NCBI RefSeq assembly: GCF_014652655.1
Contig: NZ_BMZF01000001.1
Location: 434,001-498,000, forward strand
Origin: Paramylibacter ulvae
GTDB taxonomy: Bacteria; Pseudomonadota; Alphaproteobacteria; Rhodobacterales; Rhodobacteraceae
Direction of reading: 5' to 3'
Length of the DNA: 64,000 nt
Positions within the stretch are counted from its first letter, which is position 1. Every line of letters begins with the position of its first letter. Of the stretch, positions 17,068 to 27,442 are shown piece after piece. The notes under the pieces are model-generated. The model was not told the DNA's origin and ran no database searches. It saw only the letters and a program-made list of their open reading frames with translations. The translations under genes were made by a program, and so were the position numbers.

Positions 17068-18696
17068 ATGTCACGACATTGGCAAGACAGCTATGATAAT
17101 GGTGTTCCAGCAGATATTGACGCAGATGCATATGAAAATGTTAGCGCGTTATTCGAAGATGCTGCGGCAAAGTTTTCAGACAAACCCGCGTTAGAATGTT
17201 TTGGTCACACGACCAGCTATGCCACGTTGGAAACTCTTTCCCGAAATTTCGCGGCCTATCTGCAGAATGAATTGAATATCAAACGCGGTGATCGTATCGC
17301 GTTGATGGCACCAAACGTGCCCGCATTTGCAATCGCCATGTTCGGAATTATCCGCGCAGGTGGCGTTCAGGTGAACGTGAACCCGCTTTATACGCCGCGC
17401 GAATTAAAACATCAGTTGAACGACGCAGGTGCAGAAACAATCGTGATTTTTGGCGGCGTATCTGCATCATTGGCCGAAATCATCGAGGATACGCCAATCA
17501 CCAAAGTTATTGGACTGGATTTGGGCGACGGTACACCGTTACCAATTCCCAGCCCCGCATTGGATGAACGCCTGTCGGCCGCAACCACATTTGCATCTGC
17601 ACTGGATGCGGGTGGCACAATGGAACTGCGCGATCCAGGGCTTACAAATTCAGACACCATATTTTTCCAATACACTGGCGGTACAACGGGCCTGTCAAAG
17701 GGTGCGGTTTTAAGCCATCGTAACATCGTTGCAAACGCAGAACAGTACAAAGCAGTGGTGCCACAGGCATCAAATGTTGGGTCTGAAATCATGGTTGGCG
17801 CGCTGCCAATGTATCATATTTTTGGGCTGATGTTATCCATCGCCTATCTGTCATTGGGTGGGAAAATCGTATTGATCCCCAACCCACGCGATATGGACAG
17901 CTTTATCGACAGCATCAAGAATGCAAAAATCACCGTTATGCCAGGTGTGAATACTTTGTTTGCAGGGTTGGCAATGCACCCACGTGTGAACGAGATCGAT
18001 TTTTCAGACCTGAAAGTTTCAATCGGCGGTGGCGCCGCCGTGATCGAAGCGACATCGGAAAAATGGAAATCCATCACAGGCAAACATATCAAAGAAGGTT
18101 ACGGCCTGTCCGAAACATCACCGTTGCTATGTATTAATCCCGCATCTGTTGAATTTTTCTCGGGCACATGTGGTTTGCCTGTTTCATCATCAGACGTGAA
18201 ATTGCTGGATGAAAACGATAATGTCGTTGCCATTGGTGAGCGCGGGGAAATTTGTTGCACTGGCCCACAAGTTATGTCGGGTTACTGGAATAATGATGCG
18301 GCCAACACCGAGGCATTCACCAAAGACGGCTATTTTCGCACAGGTGACATTGGAATTTTTGACCAAGCTGGATATTTGAAAATCGTTGATCGCAAGAAAG
18401 ACATGATCATCGTGTCTGGTTTCAACGTATTCCCAAATGAAATCGAAGCAATCGTCACCGCCGCAGACGGCGTTGCCGAATGCGCATGCATTGGGGTGAG
18501 CGATGAAAAAACGGGCGAAGCCATCAAAATTTTCGTCGTAAAATCCGCAGGTTCCACAATTACAGAAGACCAGTTGATCGCGCATTGCCGTACCGAATTA
18601 ACGGGATACAAAATTCCGCGCCACGTTCATTTTTTAACAGAATTACCGAAATCAAATGTAGGGAAAATCCTGCGGCGCGAGTTGCGCGATAACTGA
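17068..18696 (+). CDS. fadD: Long-chain fatty acid-CoA ligase
   Basis: This 542-residue AMP-forming ligase activates fatty acids to acyl-CoA. The P-loop YTGGTTGLSKGA, the A5 region GYGLSETSP, the A7-A8 region YFRTGDIG...DRKKDMIIVSGFNVFP and the A10 lysine in PKSNVGKILRREL are all present. A strong GGGAGGGGAG precedes the ATG at 17068; earlier in-frame codons belong to the terminator region. It is the first gene of a run with maoC, phaC and the hydrolase, spaced 13, 5 and 0 bases apart, so its product most likely feeds PHA synthesis. Confidence 0.9.
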   Translation: MSRHWQDSYDNGVPADIDADAYENVSALFEDAAAKFSDKPALECFGHTTSYATLETLSRNFAAYLQNELNIKRGDRIALMAPNVPAFAIAMFGIIRAGGVQVNVNPLYTPRELKHQLNDAGAETIVIFGGVSASLAEIIEDTPITKVIGLDLGDGTPLPIPSPALDERLSAATTFASALDAGGTMELRDPGLTNSDTIFFQYTGGTTGLSKGAVLSHRNIVANAEQYKAVVPQASNVGSEIMVGALPMYHIFGLMLSIAYLSLGGKIVLIPNPRDMDSFIDSIKNAKITVMPGVNTLFAGLAMHPRVNEIDFSDLKVSIGGGAAVIEATSEKWKSITGKHIKEGYGLSETSPLLCINPASVEFFSGTCGLPVSSSDVKLLDENDNVVAIGERGEICCTGPQVMSGYWNNDAANTEAFTKDGYFRTGDIGIFDQAGYLKIVDRKKDMIIVSGFNVFPNEIEAIVTAADGVAECACIGVSDEKTGEAIKIFVVKSAGSTITEDQLIAHCRTELTGYKIPRHVHFLTELPKSNVGKILRRELRDN

Positions 18697-18709
18697 AAGG
18701 ATTACTAAC

Positions 18710-19177
18710 ATGTCTGCACCCAAAGGCTATGCACTATCCACATTAAAAGATCACATCGGCCACGATTTTGGCTCTTCCAAGCCAATGCAAATCACACAAC
18801 ATCGGATCAACACATTTGCCGATGCCACAGGCGATTACCAATGGATTCACACAGACGTTGCCAAAGCAAAAAAATATAGCCCATTTGGCGGCACGGTTGC
18901 GCATGGGTTTTTATCATTGTCCTTCGTTGCAGGCGCAATGGCATCAACAGGTATCGTTCCCAAAGAAGCAAAAGGTGTTTTGAATTACGGCGTAGAGGGT
19001 GTACGCTTCTTGTCACCTGTTCTGACTGGATCCGAAGTGGTTGCAAGTTTCGTGCTCAAGGATGTGGTGGAAAAAGGCAAAGGCCAATACCTAATACATG
19101 TTGATGCGACCGTGACCGTTCCCGGTGCCGCAAAACCAGCACTTGTTGGTACATTTCTCGCAATGGTAATGGGGTAA
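18710..19177 (+). CDS. MaoC family enoyl-CoA hydratase (PhaJ/NodN-like)
   Basis: A 155-residue hot-dog-fold hydratase. The hydratase-2 motif is present: FADATGDYQWIHTD with catalytic Asp and His, and GGTVAHGFLSLS. Enzymes of this type hydrate trans-2-enoyl-CoA to (R)-3-hydroxyacyl-CoA, the direct substrate of PhaC. Placed between an acyl-CoA ligase and phaC, it is a natural link from fatty acid oxidation to polymer. It is somewhat longer than classical PhaJ and resembles the NodN subgroup, so substrate preference is uncertain. Confidence 0.85.
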   Translation: MSAPKGYALSTLKDHIGHDFGSSKPMQITQHRINTFADATGDYQWIHTDVAKAKKYSPFGGTVAHGFLSLSFVAGAMASTGIVPKEAKGVLNYGVEGVRFLSPVLTGSEVVASFVLKDVVEKGKGQYLIHVDATVTVPGAAKPALVGTFLAMVMG

Positions 19178-19182
19178 ATACA

Positions 19183-20829
19183 ATGTCTGACAACAAGCTT
19201 GAATCCAGCACCCAAATGATGATGGAAATGCTTTCATTTTATACGAAAGCATTCTCCAACCCGATGTTGACCGCGACCCAAATGCAAGCGCTTGGCACAG
19301 GTTATTACAACATGATGACGGGCAAATCCCCGATCATGCCGCCAAAGGGTGACAAGCGTTGGCGCGATCCAGTTTGGGCGACAAACCCGTTTTACGGCAT
19401 GATGATGCAAAGCTATCTATTGTGGTGCCAAGAATTGGAAAAATGGTTGTCAGGTCTTGGTCTGGACGAGCGGAGCGAAATGCGCGCAAAACTGGCGCTG
19501 TCTTTGTTGACGGACACCGTATCACCCACCAACACATTGGCGGGCAACCCCACCGCGATGAAGGTCACGCTGGATCACGGTGGTAAAAATCTGGTTCAGG
19601 GTTTCAAAAATTTCATGAACGATATGAAAGACAACAATGGCCTGCCCTCAACCGTTGATAAATCGAAATTTGAGGTCGGCAAAAACCTTGCCACCAGCGA
19701 AGGTCAGGTAATTTATCGCGAAGAACAGCTAGAGCTGATCGAATACGCGCCAAAAACCGAAGAGATTTTCGAAACACCGATTTTCATCGTTCCACCACAG
19801 ATCAACAAATTTTACGTTTGGGATTTGGCCAAGGGACGTTCAATCGTTGAATACCTGACGGAACGCGGACATCGCGTGTTTATTGTAAGCTGGCGTAACC
19901 CATCATCGGATCAATCCGATTGGGGTTTGAACAGCTATATCGAGGCATTGGATCGCGCAACAGAAGTGGCATGTGAAATCAGCAAATCAGACAAGTTGAA
20001 TATGATCGGCGCATGTTCCGGCGGTCTGACTGCGGCTGCGTTGCAGGCATATTGGGGTGCGCGCAAAATTGATCGCGCCAACACATTCACGCTTTTGGTT
20101 GCGATTTTGGATATCGAAGGTGGCAAAAACACATCCATGGGATTGTTTGCCAATATCGAAACCCTTGAAATCGCCAAGATGTTTTCAAAATCCAAAGGTA
20201 TCTTGGAAGGCAAGGATTTGGAACGCGCATTCGCATGGTTGCGCCCCAATGATTTGATCTGGGCGTATTGGGTTAATAACTATCTATGTGGTAACAGCGC
20301 GCCGACCTTTGATATTTTGTTCTGGAATGCAGACACAACCAACCTGCCTGCCACGTTTCATCGTGATCTGATTGATCTGTTATCCAATGGTGGTTTTGGC
20401 GACGGTCCGAATTGGGATGTGAATGGTACAACGATTGATTTGAAAAACGTCAGTTGCGATACCTATATTGTGGGCGGTGAAACCGATCATATCACACCGT
20501 GGGATGGCTGTTATTTGACAACTGGTCTGTTGGGCGGTGACACTGAATTTGTGTTGTCACAAGCGGGTCATATTCAATCGCTTATCAACCCTCCGGGAAA
20601 TCCGCGCGCCAAATTTATGACCAATTCTGGCAAGCACAGCACAACCGAAGAATTCCTCGAAGGTGCGGAGCAACATTCAGGAAGCTGGTGGCCACACTGG
20701 ATGAATTGGACCGAACAGCGTTCAGGTAAAAAAATCAAAGCACCAAAAAAATTGGGTTCTGCGAAATACAAGCCATTATGTGCTTCACCAGGTACATATG
20801 TGTCAAAACTCCCGGAGAAAGAAACCTGA
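19183..20829 (+). CDS. phaC: Class I polyhydroxyalkanoate synthase
   Basis: This cytoplasmic enzyme polymerises (R)-3-hydroxyacyl-CoA into granules. The 548-residue length fits class I (single subunit). The lipase-like box is GACSGG with Cys278 as nucleophile, and the other triad members are Asp435 (GGETDHITPW) and His463 (SQAGHIQS). The conserved W-D region (VWDLAKGRS) and the C-terminal SWWPHW motif are also present. It starts 5 bases after maoC and its stop TGA is immediately followed by the ATG of the next gene. No phaA or phaB is nearby. Confidence 0.94.
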   Translation: MSDNKLESSTQMMMEMLSFYTKAFSNPMLTATQMQALGTGYYNMMTGKSPIMPPKGDKRWRDPVWATNPFYGMMMQSYLLWCQELEKWLSGLGLDERSEMRAKLALSLLTDTVSPTNTLAGNPTAMKVTLDHGGKNLVQGFKNFMNDMKDNNGLPSTVDKSKFEVGKNLATSEGQVIYREEQLELIEYAPKTEEIFETPIFIVPPQINKFYVWDLAKGRSIVEYLTERGHRVFIVSWRNPSSDQSDWGLNSYIEALDRATEVACEISKSDKLNMIGACSGGLTAAALQAYWGARKIDRANTFTLLVAILDIEGGKNTSMGLFANIETLEIAKMFSKSKGILEGKDLERAFAWLRPNDLIWAYWVNNYLCGNSAPTFDILFWNADTTNLPATFHRDLIDLLSNGGFGDGPNWDVNGTTIDLKNVSCDTYIVGGETDHITPWDGCYLTTGLLGGDTEFVLSQAGHIQSLINPPGNPRAKFMTNSGKHSTTEEFLEGAEQHSGSWWPHWMNWTEQRSGKKIKAPKKLGSAKYKPLCASPGTYVSKLPEKET

Positions 20830-21624
20830 ATGGAAACTCTCACCAAAACGATTTGTGGGCTTGAAATACGCGTTGGAATATTTGGGAAAAAGGATGCAAA
20901 ACGCACCATTCTTTTTTTCAATGGTATCGGCGCGCGATTGGAAGCCGCGGAAAAATTCGCCGAGTTGTTATCTGACTATCGCATCGTAACATTCGATGTG
21001 CCAGGTGTGGGTAAATCACCCGCGCCCAAGGCACCCTATCGCCCTGCTCTCCTGTCCAAAATGGCGGGCATCTTGTTGGATGAATTGGAAATCGACAAGG
21101 TCGATGTCTTTGGCATTTCATGGGGCGGCGCGATGGCGCAGCAATTTGTAAAGGATCACCAAGATCGTTGTCATACTATGACCTTGGCCGCCACATCCGC
21201 AGGCATGGTGATGGTTCCAGGTAAATTGAGCGCGATGCTTAAAATGGTGACGCCAAAACGCTATTTCAATCCAAATTATATGTTGGAAGTTGCGCCAACA
21301 ATTTACGGCGGAACCATTGGTGAAAACATTGAACAGTTGGAAGAATTTGCCAAAATGGTGATGGGTGGTTCAACGCGCGGATATTTGTATCAACTGCTTG
21401 CAGGATATGGTTGGACAAGCTGGCTTTGGCTGCCACAAATCAAGGTGCCAACGTTGATTTTGATGGGCAATGCAGATCGGATCGTCCCCCCATCAAATGG
21501 GCGGATATTGAATAGTCGTTTGCCAAACAGTCGTTTGGAATATCTGGATTGCGGGCATTTGTTCATGATGACAAAGCCACAAGAAACCACGCAGCTAATG
21601 CGGGATTTCTACGCTGAACACTAA
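20830..21624 (+). CDS. phaZ: Alpha/beta hydrolase, probable intracellular PHA depolymerase
   Basis: A 264-residue alpha/beta hydrolase that begins on the base after the phaC stop. The pattern FNGIGAR, nucleophile elbow GISWGGAMAQQF, then AATSAGMVMVPG, APTIYGG and the late GHLFMMT match the intracellular medium-chain PHA depolymerases of Pseudomonas (PhaZ). The nucleophile is the Ser in GISWGG. It would release hydroxyacids from granules. Pairing of a class I synthase with this depolymerase type is less common than pairing with the class II enzyme. Confidence 0.8.
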   Translation: METLTKTICGLEIRVGIFGKKDAKRTILFFNGIGARLEAAEKFAELLSDYRIVTFDVPGVGKSPAPKAPYRPALLSKMAGILLDELEIDKVDVFGISWGGAMAQQFVKDHQDRCHTMTLAATSAGMVMVPGKLSAMLKMVTPKRYFNPNYMLEVAPTIYGGTIGENIEQLEEFAKMVMGGSTRGYLYQLLAGYGWTSWLWLPQIKVPTLILMGNADRIVPPSNGRILNSRLPNSRLEYLDCGHLFMMTKPQETTQLMRDFYAEH

Positions 21625-21637
21625 GCGAAAATTGCCA

Positions 21638-22879
21638 ATGCCGCGATCCGTTCCAACAGAGTTTCGACGTAACAAGGCAATCGCAACAGGATTGCTGTTG
21701 GTGACAACAGCAATTTTCGTAGCGACACTATTGGTTCCTTCGCCGCCAAGCTGGGTATTATTCATCCGTGCAGTCGCCGAGGCAGGCATGATCGGTGGTT
21801 TGGCCGATTGGTTCGCTGTCGAAGCGTTGTTTCGCCATCCATTAGGTATTCCCATCCCCCACACCGCGTTATTACCCAAGAGCAAAAATCGCGTTGCTCA
21901 AAATGTGGGTGAATTTATCGCCAAGCATTTTTTAAAACCTGACCTGATCCGCCAGAAACTGTTCGATGTGAATGTCGGCGCTGCGGTCAAGGATTGGTTA
22001 TTGGTGCCCGAAAACACCCGTTTGGTTTCACAAAAAGCGGCATTCGTTTTAAAATCAAACTTGCATGAAACAGGCCCATCCGAACCGCGCGCATTTTTCA
22101 AATTAATGCTGCGCAGCTTGCTCATGCGTCCGCAACGCGAAGTTTTCTTTAATCGTATGATCGCTAAATTGATGGCATCCGATTTGCGCAATGACGTGAT
22201 TGATTATGCATTGAGAACGGTGAAATCATTAATCGACGACAGCCGTGATAGCGTTGCGCAATTGGTCCAAGACCGAAGCCGATGGTGGATCGCATCCACC
22301 GCAGATCGCCGTTTTTCACAGATGTTGATCGACGAAATGATCAAAATGATTGACGAATTGCTGGATCATAAATCCGCGTTGCGCACACAGTTTGACGGCG
22401 CAATGACGGGTTTCACAACAGACCCAAAGCAAAGCGCGAATATTGGGCGCACGGTTCAGGGCGTTTTATTACAACTCGTGGATAGCGACGAATTTGACGA
22501 AATCGTTGCGACATTCATCCGTGGATTGAAACGATCCCTTGATGAAGATTTGCAAAATGACACGGGTCACACCACAAGGTTCATCGAAAACACATTGCTG
22601 GCGATGGCGCAAAAATTAGACGCTAACCCTGATGATTTGGCCACTTTAAACGACGAATTGTCCAATGCCGCGGGTGAATTTGTTGAACGACTGTCGTCCA
22701 CCGCTTCTGAATTTATCTCATCCACAATCAAAACGTGGGACGAGGTGGAAATGGTCGAACTTTTCGAAAACCAAGTTGGAAGCGATCTGCAATTTATCCG
22801 TATGAATGGAACGCTGCTGGGTGGTCTTATCGGTGGTGTCTTGTTTTTTCTGTCCGAAGCATTGCAGCATCTTATGTGA
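21638..22879 (+). CDS. DUF445 family membrane protein
   Basis: A 413-residue protein. It has hydrophobic segments at the N-terminus (ATGLLLVTTAIFVATLL) and at the extreme C-terminus (LLGGLIGGVLFF), with a long soluble helical part between. The motif GLADWFAVEALFRHPLG followed by IPHTALLP and VGEFIAKHFL is diagnostic of DUF445. The family has no firm biochemical role. The ATG at 21638 is 13 bases after the phaZ stop; a TTG at 21632 is an alternative. It is probably co-transcribed with the PHA genes but not obviously part of the pathway. Confidence 0.82.
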   Translation: MPRSVPTEFRRNKAIATGLLLVTTAIFVATLLVPSPPSWVLFIRAVAEAGMIGGLADWFAVEALFRHPLGIPIPHTALLPKSKNRVAQNVGEFIAKHFLKPDLIRQKLFDVNVGAAVKDWLLVPENTRLVSQKAAFVLKSNLHETGPSEPRAFFKLMLRSLLMRPQREVFFNRMIAKLMASDLRNDVIDYALRTVKSLIDDSRDSVAQLVQDRSRWWIASTADRRFSQMLIDEMIKMIDELLDHKSALRTQFDGAMTGFTTDPKQSANIGRTVQGVLLQLVDSDEFDEIVATFIRGLKRSLDEDLQNDTGHTTRFIENTLLAMAQKLDANPDDLATLNDELSNAAGEFVERLSSTASEFISSTIKTWDEVEMVELFENQVGSDLQFIRMNGTLLGGLIGGVLFFLSEALQHLM

Positions 22880-23141
22880 AAAATTTGCGCATCTAACGCG
22901 CGATGGATTGCGTTCTTTCACACCTGAAAAATGGACCGCCCCCCTGTTCATATTCAATACCAAATTGGATGAAACCCAGTTGAATTCGCACCGATCGTTA
23001 GCCGATCACTAACTGTGTCAATCAGCTTAAATCCTTGAATTTGAAAAACATCACTGTATCGTAATTCGACAGACTGCCTGCTGAAACTGGGGAGCCAGAG
23101 CAGAAATGTTAATGCGCCATTATTGGCGAAGAGGAGGAATT

Positions 23142-24455
23142 ATGAAAAAGACACTATTCGGCATGCTGGCCGCAACCAGCACGATGCTCACGCCAATCGC
23201 GGCGATGGCACAAACGGAGGTTCAATTTTGGCACGCATTCACTGGCCGTCTTGGCGATTTGGTAAAAGAACAAGTCGCGGATTTTAACGCAAGCCAGAGC
23301 GAATACACCGTCGTCGAGAGCCATAAGGGCAATTATTCCGAAACGCTCAACGCTGGTATCGCGGCATTTCGCGCACAAGAACAGCCACATATCTTGATGG
23401 TTTTTGAGGTTGGCACAGCGACAATGATGGCTGCTGCTGGTGCGATTAAACCAGTTCATGACGTGATGACAGAAAGCGGTGCAAAATTTGATCCCGATGC
23501 CTATATCGGCGCGGTCAAAGGATATTACACATCAACGGATGGTGAAATGCTATCGCTGCCGTTTAATTCATCAACGCCTGTGTTATGGGTAAACCGCGAC
23601 GCCATGACAGCGGCGGGTGTTGATCCCGATACGGATTTATCAACATGGCAAAATGTCGGGAACGTTCTGGATCAATTGAAAGCAGGCGGCGAAGATTGCC
23701 CACTGGTTACCGCGTGGCAGAGCTGGATTCATCTTGAAAACCTATCGGCGTATCATGACGTGCCATTTGCAACCAAAGACAATGGTTTCGCAGGGCTTGA
23801 TGCCGAACTGGCATTGAACGGCGAAACACAAGTTGCGCATCTTTCTGCGATGGGACAATGGGCCAAGGACGGCAAATTCATCTATACTGGTCGGCGTAAC
23901 GAAGGCGGCGCAAATTTCCGTGGTGGCGAATGTGCGTTGTTTACTGAAAGCTCTGCGGGCTATGCTGGGATCAGTTCCGAGGCCGAATTTGAATTCGATG
24001 TACGCCCCTTACCCTATTGGGAAGGCGTTGGAAATGCACCACAAAACACGATCATTGGTGGCGCGTCCTTGTGGGTTATGTCGGGACATGAGGCGGATGA
24101 ATACAAAGGTGCGGGTGAATTCCTAAGCTATCTTTCATCATCTGATGTCCAAGCGGCGTGGCATCAAAATACGGGTTACCTTCCGATCACAGTCGAGGCT
24201 GGCGATGCAACGCGTGCTGCTGGATTTTACGATGAAAACCCAGGCACCGATATTGCGGTAATCCAAATGACCGCGAAAGAGCCGACAGCAAATTCCAAAG
24301 GTATCCGTCTTGGATCGTTTGATCAGATCCGTGGGATCATAGACGAAGAGCTAGAGGCGATTTGGGCTGGCGACAAAACCGCCCAAGAAGCAATGGACAG
24401 CGCCAAAGAACGTGGCGATGCACTGCTGCGTCGATTTGAAACCGCAAACCGCTAG
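23142..24455 (+). CDS. ugpB: Glycerol-3-phosphate ABC transporter, periplasmic binding protein
   Basis: A 437-residue extracellular solute-binding protein with a Sec signal peptide (MKKTLFGMLAATSTML... cleaved after AMAQ). It follows E. coli UgpB closely: QFWHAFTGRLGDLV, GNYSETLNAGIAAFR, FEVGTATMMAA, LPFNSSTPVLWVN and the C-terminal RLGSFDQIRGIIDEELE. It captures sn-glycerol-3-phosphate or glycerophosphodiesters. GAGGAGGA just before 23142 fixes the start. The 262-base upstream gap holds GTTAG(23005-23009 area)-CTAAC half-sites that may be an operator. First gene of ugpBAEC. Confidence 0.92.
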   Translation: MKKTLFGMLAATSTMLTPIAAMAQTEVQFWHAFTGRLGDLVKEQVADFNASQSEYTVVESHKGNYSETLNAGIAAFRAQEQPHILMVFEVGTATMMAAAGAIKPVHDVMTESGAKFDPDAYIGAVKGYYTSTDGEMLSLPFNSSTPVLWVNRDAMTAAGVDPDTDLSTWQNVGNVLDQLKAGGEDCPLVTAWQSWIHLENLSAYHDVPFATKDNGFAGLDAELALNGETQVAHLSAMGQWAKDGKFIYTGRRNEGGANFRGGECALFTESSAGYAGISSEAEFEFDVRPLPYWEGVGNAPQNTIIGGASLWVMSGHEADEYKGAGEFLSYLSSSDVQAAWHQNTGYLPITVEAGDATRAAGFYDENPGTDIAVIQMTAKEPTANSKGIRLGSFDQIRGIIDEELEAIWAGDKTAQEAMDSAKERGDALLRRFETANR

Positions 24456-24470
24456 GTTTAACAAACAATG

Positions 24471-24491
24471 GCAGGCCCCATTCGGGCCTGC
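24471..24491 (+). repeat. Hairpin between ugpB and ugpA
   Basis: GCAGGCCC at 24471-24478 pairs with GGGCCTGC at 24484-24491 with a 5-base loop and no T-tract. Such stems after binding-protein genes commonly protect the upstream mRNA and explain higher ugpB expression than permease expression. Confidence 0.6.
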
Positions 24492-24515
24492 TGACTTGAA
24501 CGCTAGGGGAAAATT

Positions 24516-25397
24516 ATGGAAAAACGCGTAACATTTCGCGGCTGGTTATTGCCGTTCTTGTTGATAGCACCCCAAGTCGCCATATCTGCCATTTTCTTTT
24601 TCTATCCCGCGGGGCAAGCGATCTGGCAATCCTTGTTTATACCTGACCCATTTGGATTGTCTTCGCAATTTGTCGGATTGGGAAATTTCGAATTTTTGCT
24701 GGGCGATAGATATTATCGCGCGGCCTTTGGCACCACCGCAATTTTTTCAATCTTGGTCACCGTGTTTTCGATGATCCCCGCATTGTTTTTGGCCGTCACT
24801 GCGGATCGGTTGATCAAAGGTTCGGGCGTTTATCGTACAATGTTAATTTGGCCCTATGCTGTTGCACCTGCAATCGCGGGTGTACTCTGGCTATTTATGT
24901 TCAACACACGCGTTGGTGTGGTGTCATGGTATCTTGGTAATCTTGGGTATGACTGGAACCATGTATTAAATGGAGGCGAGGCAATGGGTCTGGTGGCCGT
25001 TGCATCCGCTTGGGGTCGTATCAGCTATAATTTCTTATTCTTTTACGCCGCACTTCAGGCCGTGCCGCGTTCCGTGATCGAAGCCGCCGCCATTGATGGC
25101 GCGCGTTTCTGGCGACGTTTCTTTACCATTGTGTTGCCCCTCTTGTCGCCAACCACATTTTTCCTTTTGGTGGTGAATATTGTTTATTCGTTTTTCGAAA
25201 CCTTTGGCGTTATTCACACCATCACCTCGGGTGGGCCGCAACAATCCACAACCATTTTGGTTTACAAGGTTTTCTCGGACGGGTTCGTTGGCCAAGATCT
25301 TGGGTCATCCTCGGCGCAATCCGTGATTTTGTTGATTGTCGTTGGCTTGCTGACCATCTTTCAGTTTAAATTTATCGAAAAACGGGTGCATTACTGA
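24516..25397 (+). CDS. ugpA: Glycerol-3-phosphate ABC transporter, permease UgpA
   Basis: A 293-residue inner-membrane permease with six membrane segments. The cytoplasmic EAA loop reads [20 protein letters not shown], the site that contacts the ATPase. N-terminal hydrophobic segment begins [10 protein letters not shown] as in UgpA/MalF-type proteins. AGGGGA precedes the ATG. Its stop TGA shares a base with the start of ugpE (TGATG), so the two permeases are translationally coupled. Confidence 0.92.
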   Translation: MEKRVTFRGWLLPFLLIAPQVAISAIFFFYPAGQAIWQSLFIPDPFGLSSQFVGLGNFEFLLGDRYYRAAFGTTAIFSILVTVFSMIPALFLAVTADRLIKGSGVYRTMLIWPYAVAPAIAGVLWLFMFNTRVGVVSWYLGNLGYDWNHVLNGGEAMGLVAVASAWGRISYNFLFFYAALQAVPRSVIEAAAIDGARFWRRFFTIVLPLLSPTTFFLLVVNIVYSFFETFGVIHTITSGGPQQSTTILVYKVFSDGFVGQDLGSSSAQSVILLIVVGLLTIFQFKFIEKRVHY

Positions 25398-26254
25398 TGG
25401 CAAACGATGTTCAAGGCATGGTTGAAAAACGCGGCGCTGGCCTGTGGTTAACGCATGTCTTTATGATTTTTGGCGTCTTGGTTATTTTCTTTCCAATCTG
25501 GCTTGCCTTTGTGGCGTCAACCGTATCACAAGCTGACATTGTCAGCCCACCGATGCCGTTGTTACCAGGCGATAAATTTTTGGAAAATTATTCTGCCGCC
25601 CTGTTTTCGGGCGTAAATGTCCCCGTAACAACCATGCTATTTAACAGCCTGATCATGGCGATTGGTATCGCGGTGGGCAAGATTGTAATATCGTTACTGT
25701 CGGCCTTTGCCATTGTTTATTTCCGCTTTCCATGTCGCACGATGTTTTTCTGGATGATCTTTCTAACGCTTATGCTCCCCGTCGAGGTGCGCATCGTGCC
25801 AACCTACGAAGTTGTCGCCGGTTTTGGCATGTTAAACAGCTATGGTGGTTTAATCTTTCCGCTGATCGCCTCGGCAACAGCTACGTTTTTATTCCGCCAA
25901 TTTTTCCTAACCATCCCCGATGAATTGGCAGAGGCCGCCCGCGTTGACGGTGCCCGCCCAATGCGGTTTTTCTGGGACATCGTATTACCGATGAGCAGGA
26001 CCAACATCGCGGCACTGTTCGTGATCCTGTTTATTTACGGCTGGAACCAATATTTGTGGCCCCTATTGATCACCACGGATCCAGAAATGAACACGATTGT
26101 TATGGGCATCAAACAGATGTTCCCATCGGGTGATGATTTCGCCAATTGGCCCGTGATTTTGGCAACTTCAATCCTTGCGATGATCCCACCCGTGATCGTT
26201 GTGATTAGCATGCAACGGCTGTTTATCCGTGGCCTAGTAGATAGCGAGAAATAA
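25397..26254 (+). CDS. ugpE: Glycerol-3-phosphate ABC transporter, permease UgpE
   Basis: The second permease, 285 residues and six membrane segments, with the EAA loop [20 protein letters not shown] and the motif [11 protein letters not shown] typical of UgpE. It pairs with UgpA to form the channel. It overlaps ugpA by one base and is followed by ugpC after 3 bases. Confidence 0.92.
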   Translation: MANDVQGMVEKRGAGLWLTHVFMIFGVLVIFFPIWLAFVASTVSQADIVSPPMPLLPGDKFLENYSAALFSGVNVPVTTMLFNSLIMAIGIAVGKIVISLLSAFAIVYFRFPCRTMFFWMIFLTLMLPVEVRIVPTYEVVAGFGMLNSYGGLIFPLIASATATFLFRQFFLTIPDELAEAARVDGARPMRFFWDIVLPMSRTNIAALFVILFIYGWNQYLWPLLITTDPEMNTIVMGIKQMFPSGDDFANWPVILATSILAMIPPVIVVISMQRLFIRGLVDSEK

Positions 26255-26257
26255 AAT

Positions 26258-27307
26258 ATGGCGACTGTTACCTTAAACAATATCAAGAAAAGCTTTGGCA
26301 CAACGGAAGTGATCCACGGGATAGATGCACAGATTGCAGATGGTGAATTCATCGTGATTGTTGGCCCGTCTGGTTGTGGAAAATCCACGTTGCTGCGGAT
26401 GGTTGCGGGTCTGGAAACGGTATCATCTGGCGAAATTTTCATCGGTGACGACATCGCCAACGATAAGGAACCCATGGATCGCGATATCGCGATGGTATTT
26501 CAAAATTACGCGCTCTATCCGCATATGTCGGTACGCCAAAACATGGGGTATGGGTTGAAAATTGCAGGTTTGCCCAAGGATCAGATAGACGCCAAGGTTG
26601 TAGAGGCAGCAGAGCTCTTGCAACTCGAACCGCTCTTGGATCGCAAACCCAAACAATTGTCTGGTGGTCAGCGCCAACGCGTTGCGATGGGGCGTGCTAT
26701 TGTACGTGAACCAGCCGTATTTTTGTTTGATGAACCCCTTTCAAATCTTGATGCGAAACTGCGTGTGCAGATGCGTTTGGAAATCAGAGAGCTTCAAGCA
26801 AAGCTAGGGGTTACGTCGCTTTATGTGACCCATGATCAGGTCGAGGCCATGACAATGGCCGACAGAATGATTGTGATGAATGCGGGCATCGCCGAACAAA
26901 TTGGCACCCCGCTTGAGGTTTACGAAACACCACGCACATTATTCGCCGCACAATTCATCGGGAGCCCAGCGATGAACATTATCGGTGCAGACATAAGCGA
27001 TGGCCAAGCATTTGTGAACGATTTGCCCATCATGGCCACAACGAGTAAGGACGGCCCTGTTAAACTTGGCATCAGACCCGAACATATGATCGTGGATGCC
27101 GATGGGCCGTTACGGGTGGTGGTACACATGACCGAACCCTTGGGCGCGAATACGCTGTTTCACGGCACGCTGAATGGATCTGATGACATCTTTACGATCA
27201 GCCTTCAGGGCGTGCACCCACAGACAAGTTCAAAGCAAGAAATGCGATTTAGTGTCATGGCCGATCAAGCTCATCTTTTTGATGTTGAAACCGGCATACG
27301 TCGATGA
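26258..27307 (+). CDS. ugpC: Glycerol-3-phosphate ABC transporter, ATPase UgpC
   Basis: A 349-residue ATPase of the MalK/UgpC group. Walker A is GPSGCGKST, the Q-loop [11 protein letters not shown], signature [14 protein letters not shown], Walker [13 protein letters not shown], and the switch His in [12 protein letters not shown]-terminal TOBE-type regulatory domain follows from about residue 240 (LGIRPEHM). The set ugpBAEC is complete; no UgpQ phosphodiesterase is next to it. The 135-base gap after it holds no recognised element apart from a dubious 27-codon minus-strand frame. Confidence 0.93.
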   Translation: MATVTLNNIKKSFGTTEVIHGIDAQIADGEFIVIVGPSGCGKSTLLRMVAGLETVSSGEIFIGDDIANDKEPMDRDIAMVFQNYALYPHMSVRQNMGYGLKIAGLPKDQIDAKVVEAAELLQLEPLLDRKPKQLSGGQRQRVAMGRAIVREPAVFLFDEPLSNLDAKLRVQMRLEIRELQAKLGVTSLYVTHDQVEAMTMADRMIVMNAGIAEQIGTPLEVYETPRTLFAAQFIGSPAMNIIGADISDGQAFVNDLPIMATTSKDGPVKLGIRPEHMIVDADGPLRVVVHMTEPLGANTLFHGTLNGSDDIFTISLQGVHPQTSSKQEMRFSVMADQAHLFDVETGIRR

Positions 27308-27442
27308 GGGTAATACTAAACTCGTGACATAATTATCTGTCGCTAGGATTTGGAATTGGTGTTAATCTTAACGATAACAAACCCCACTATCGCCGTCGCA
27401 AGGACAATGAAAGCGCAGGCGTACATGCGAATAATTTTATAA

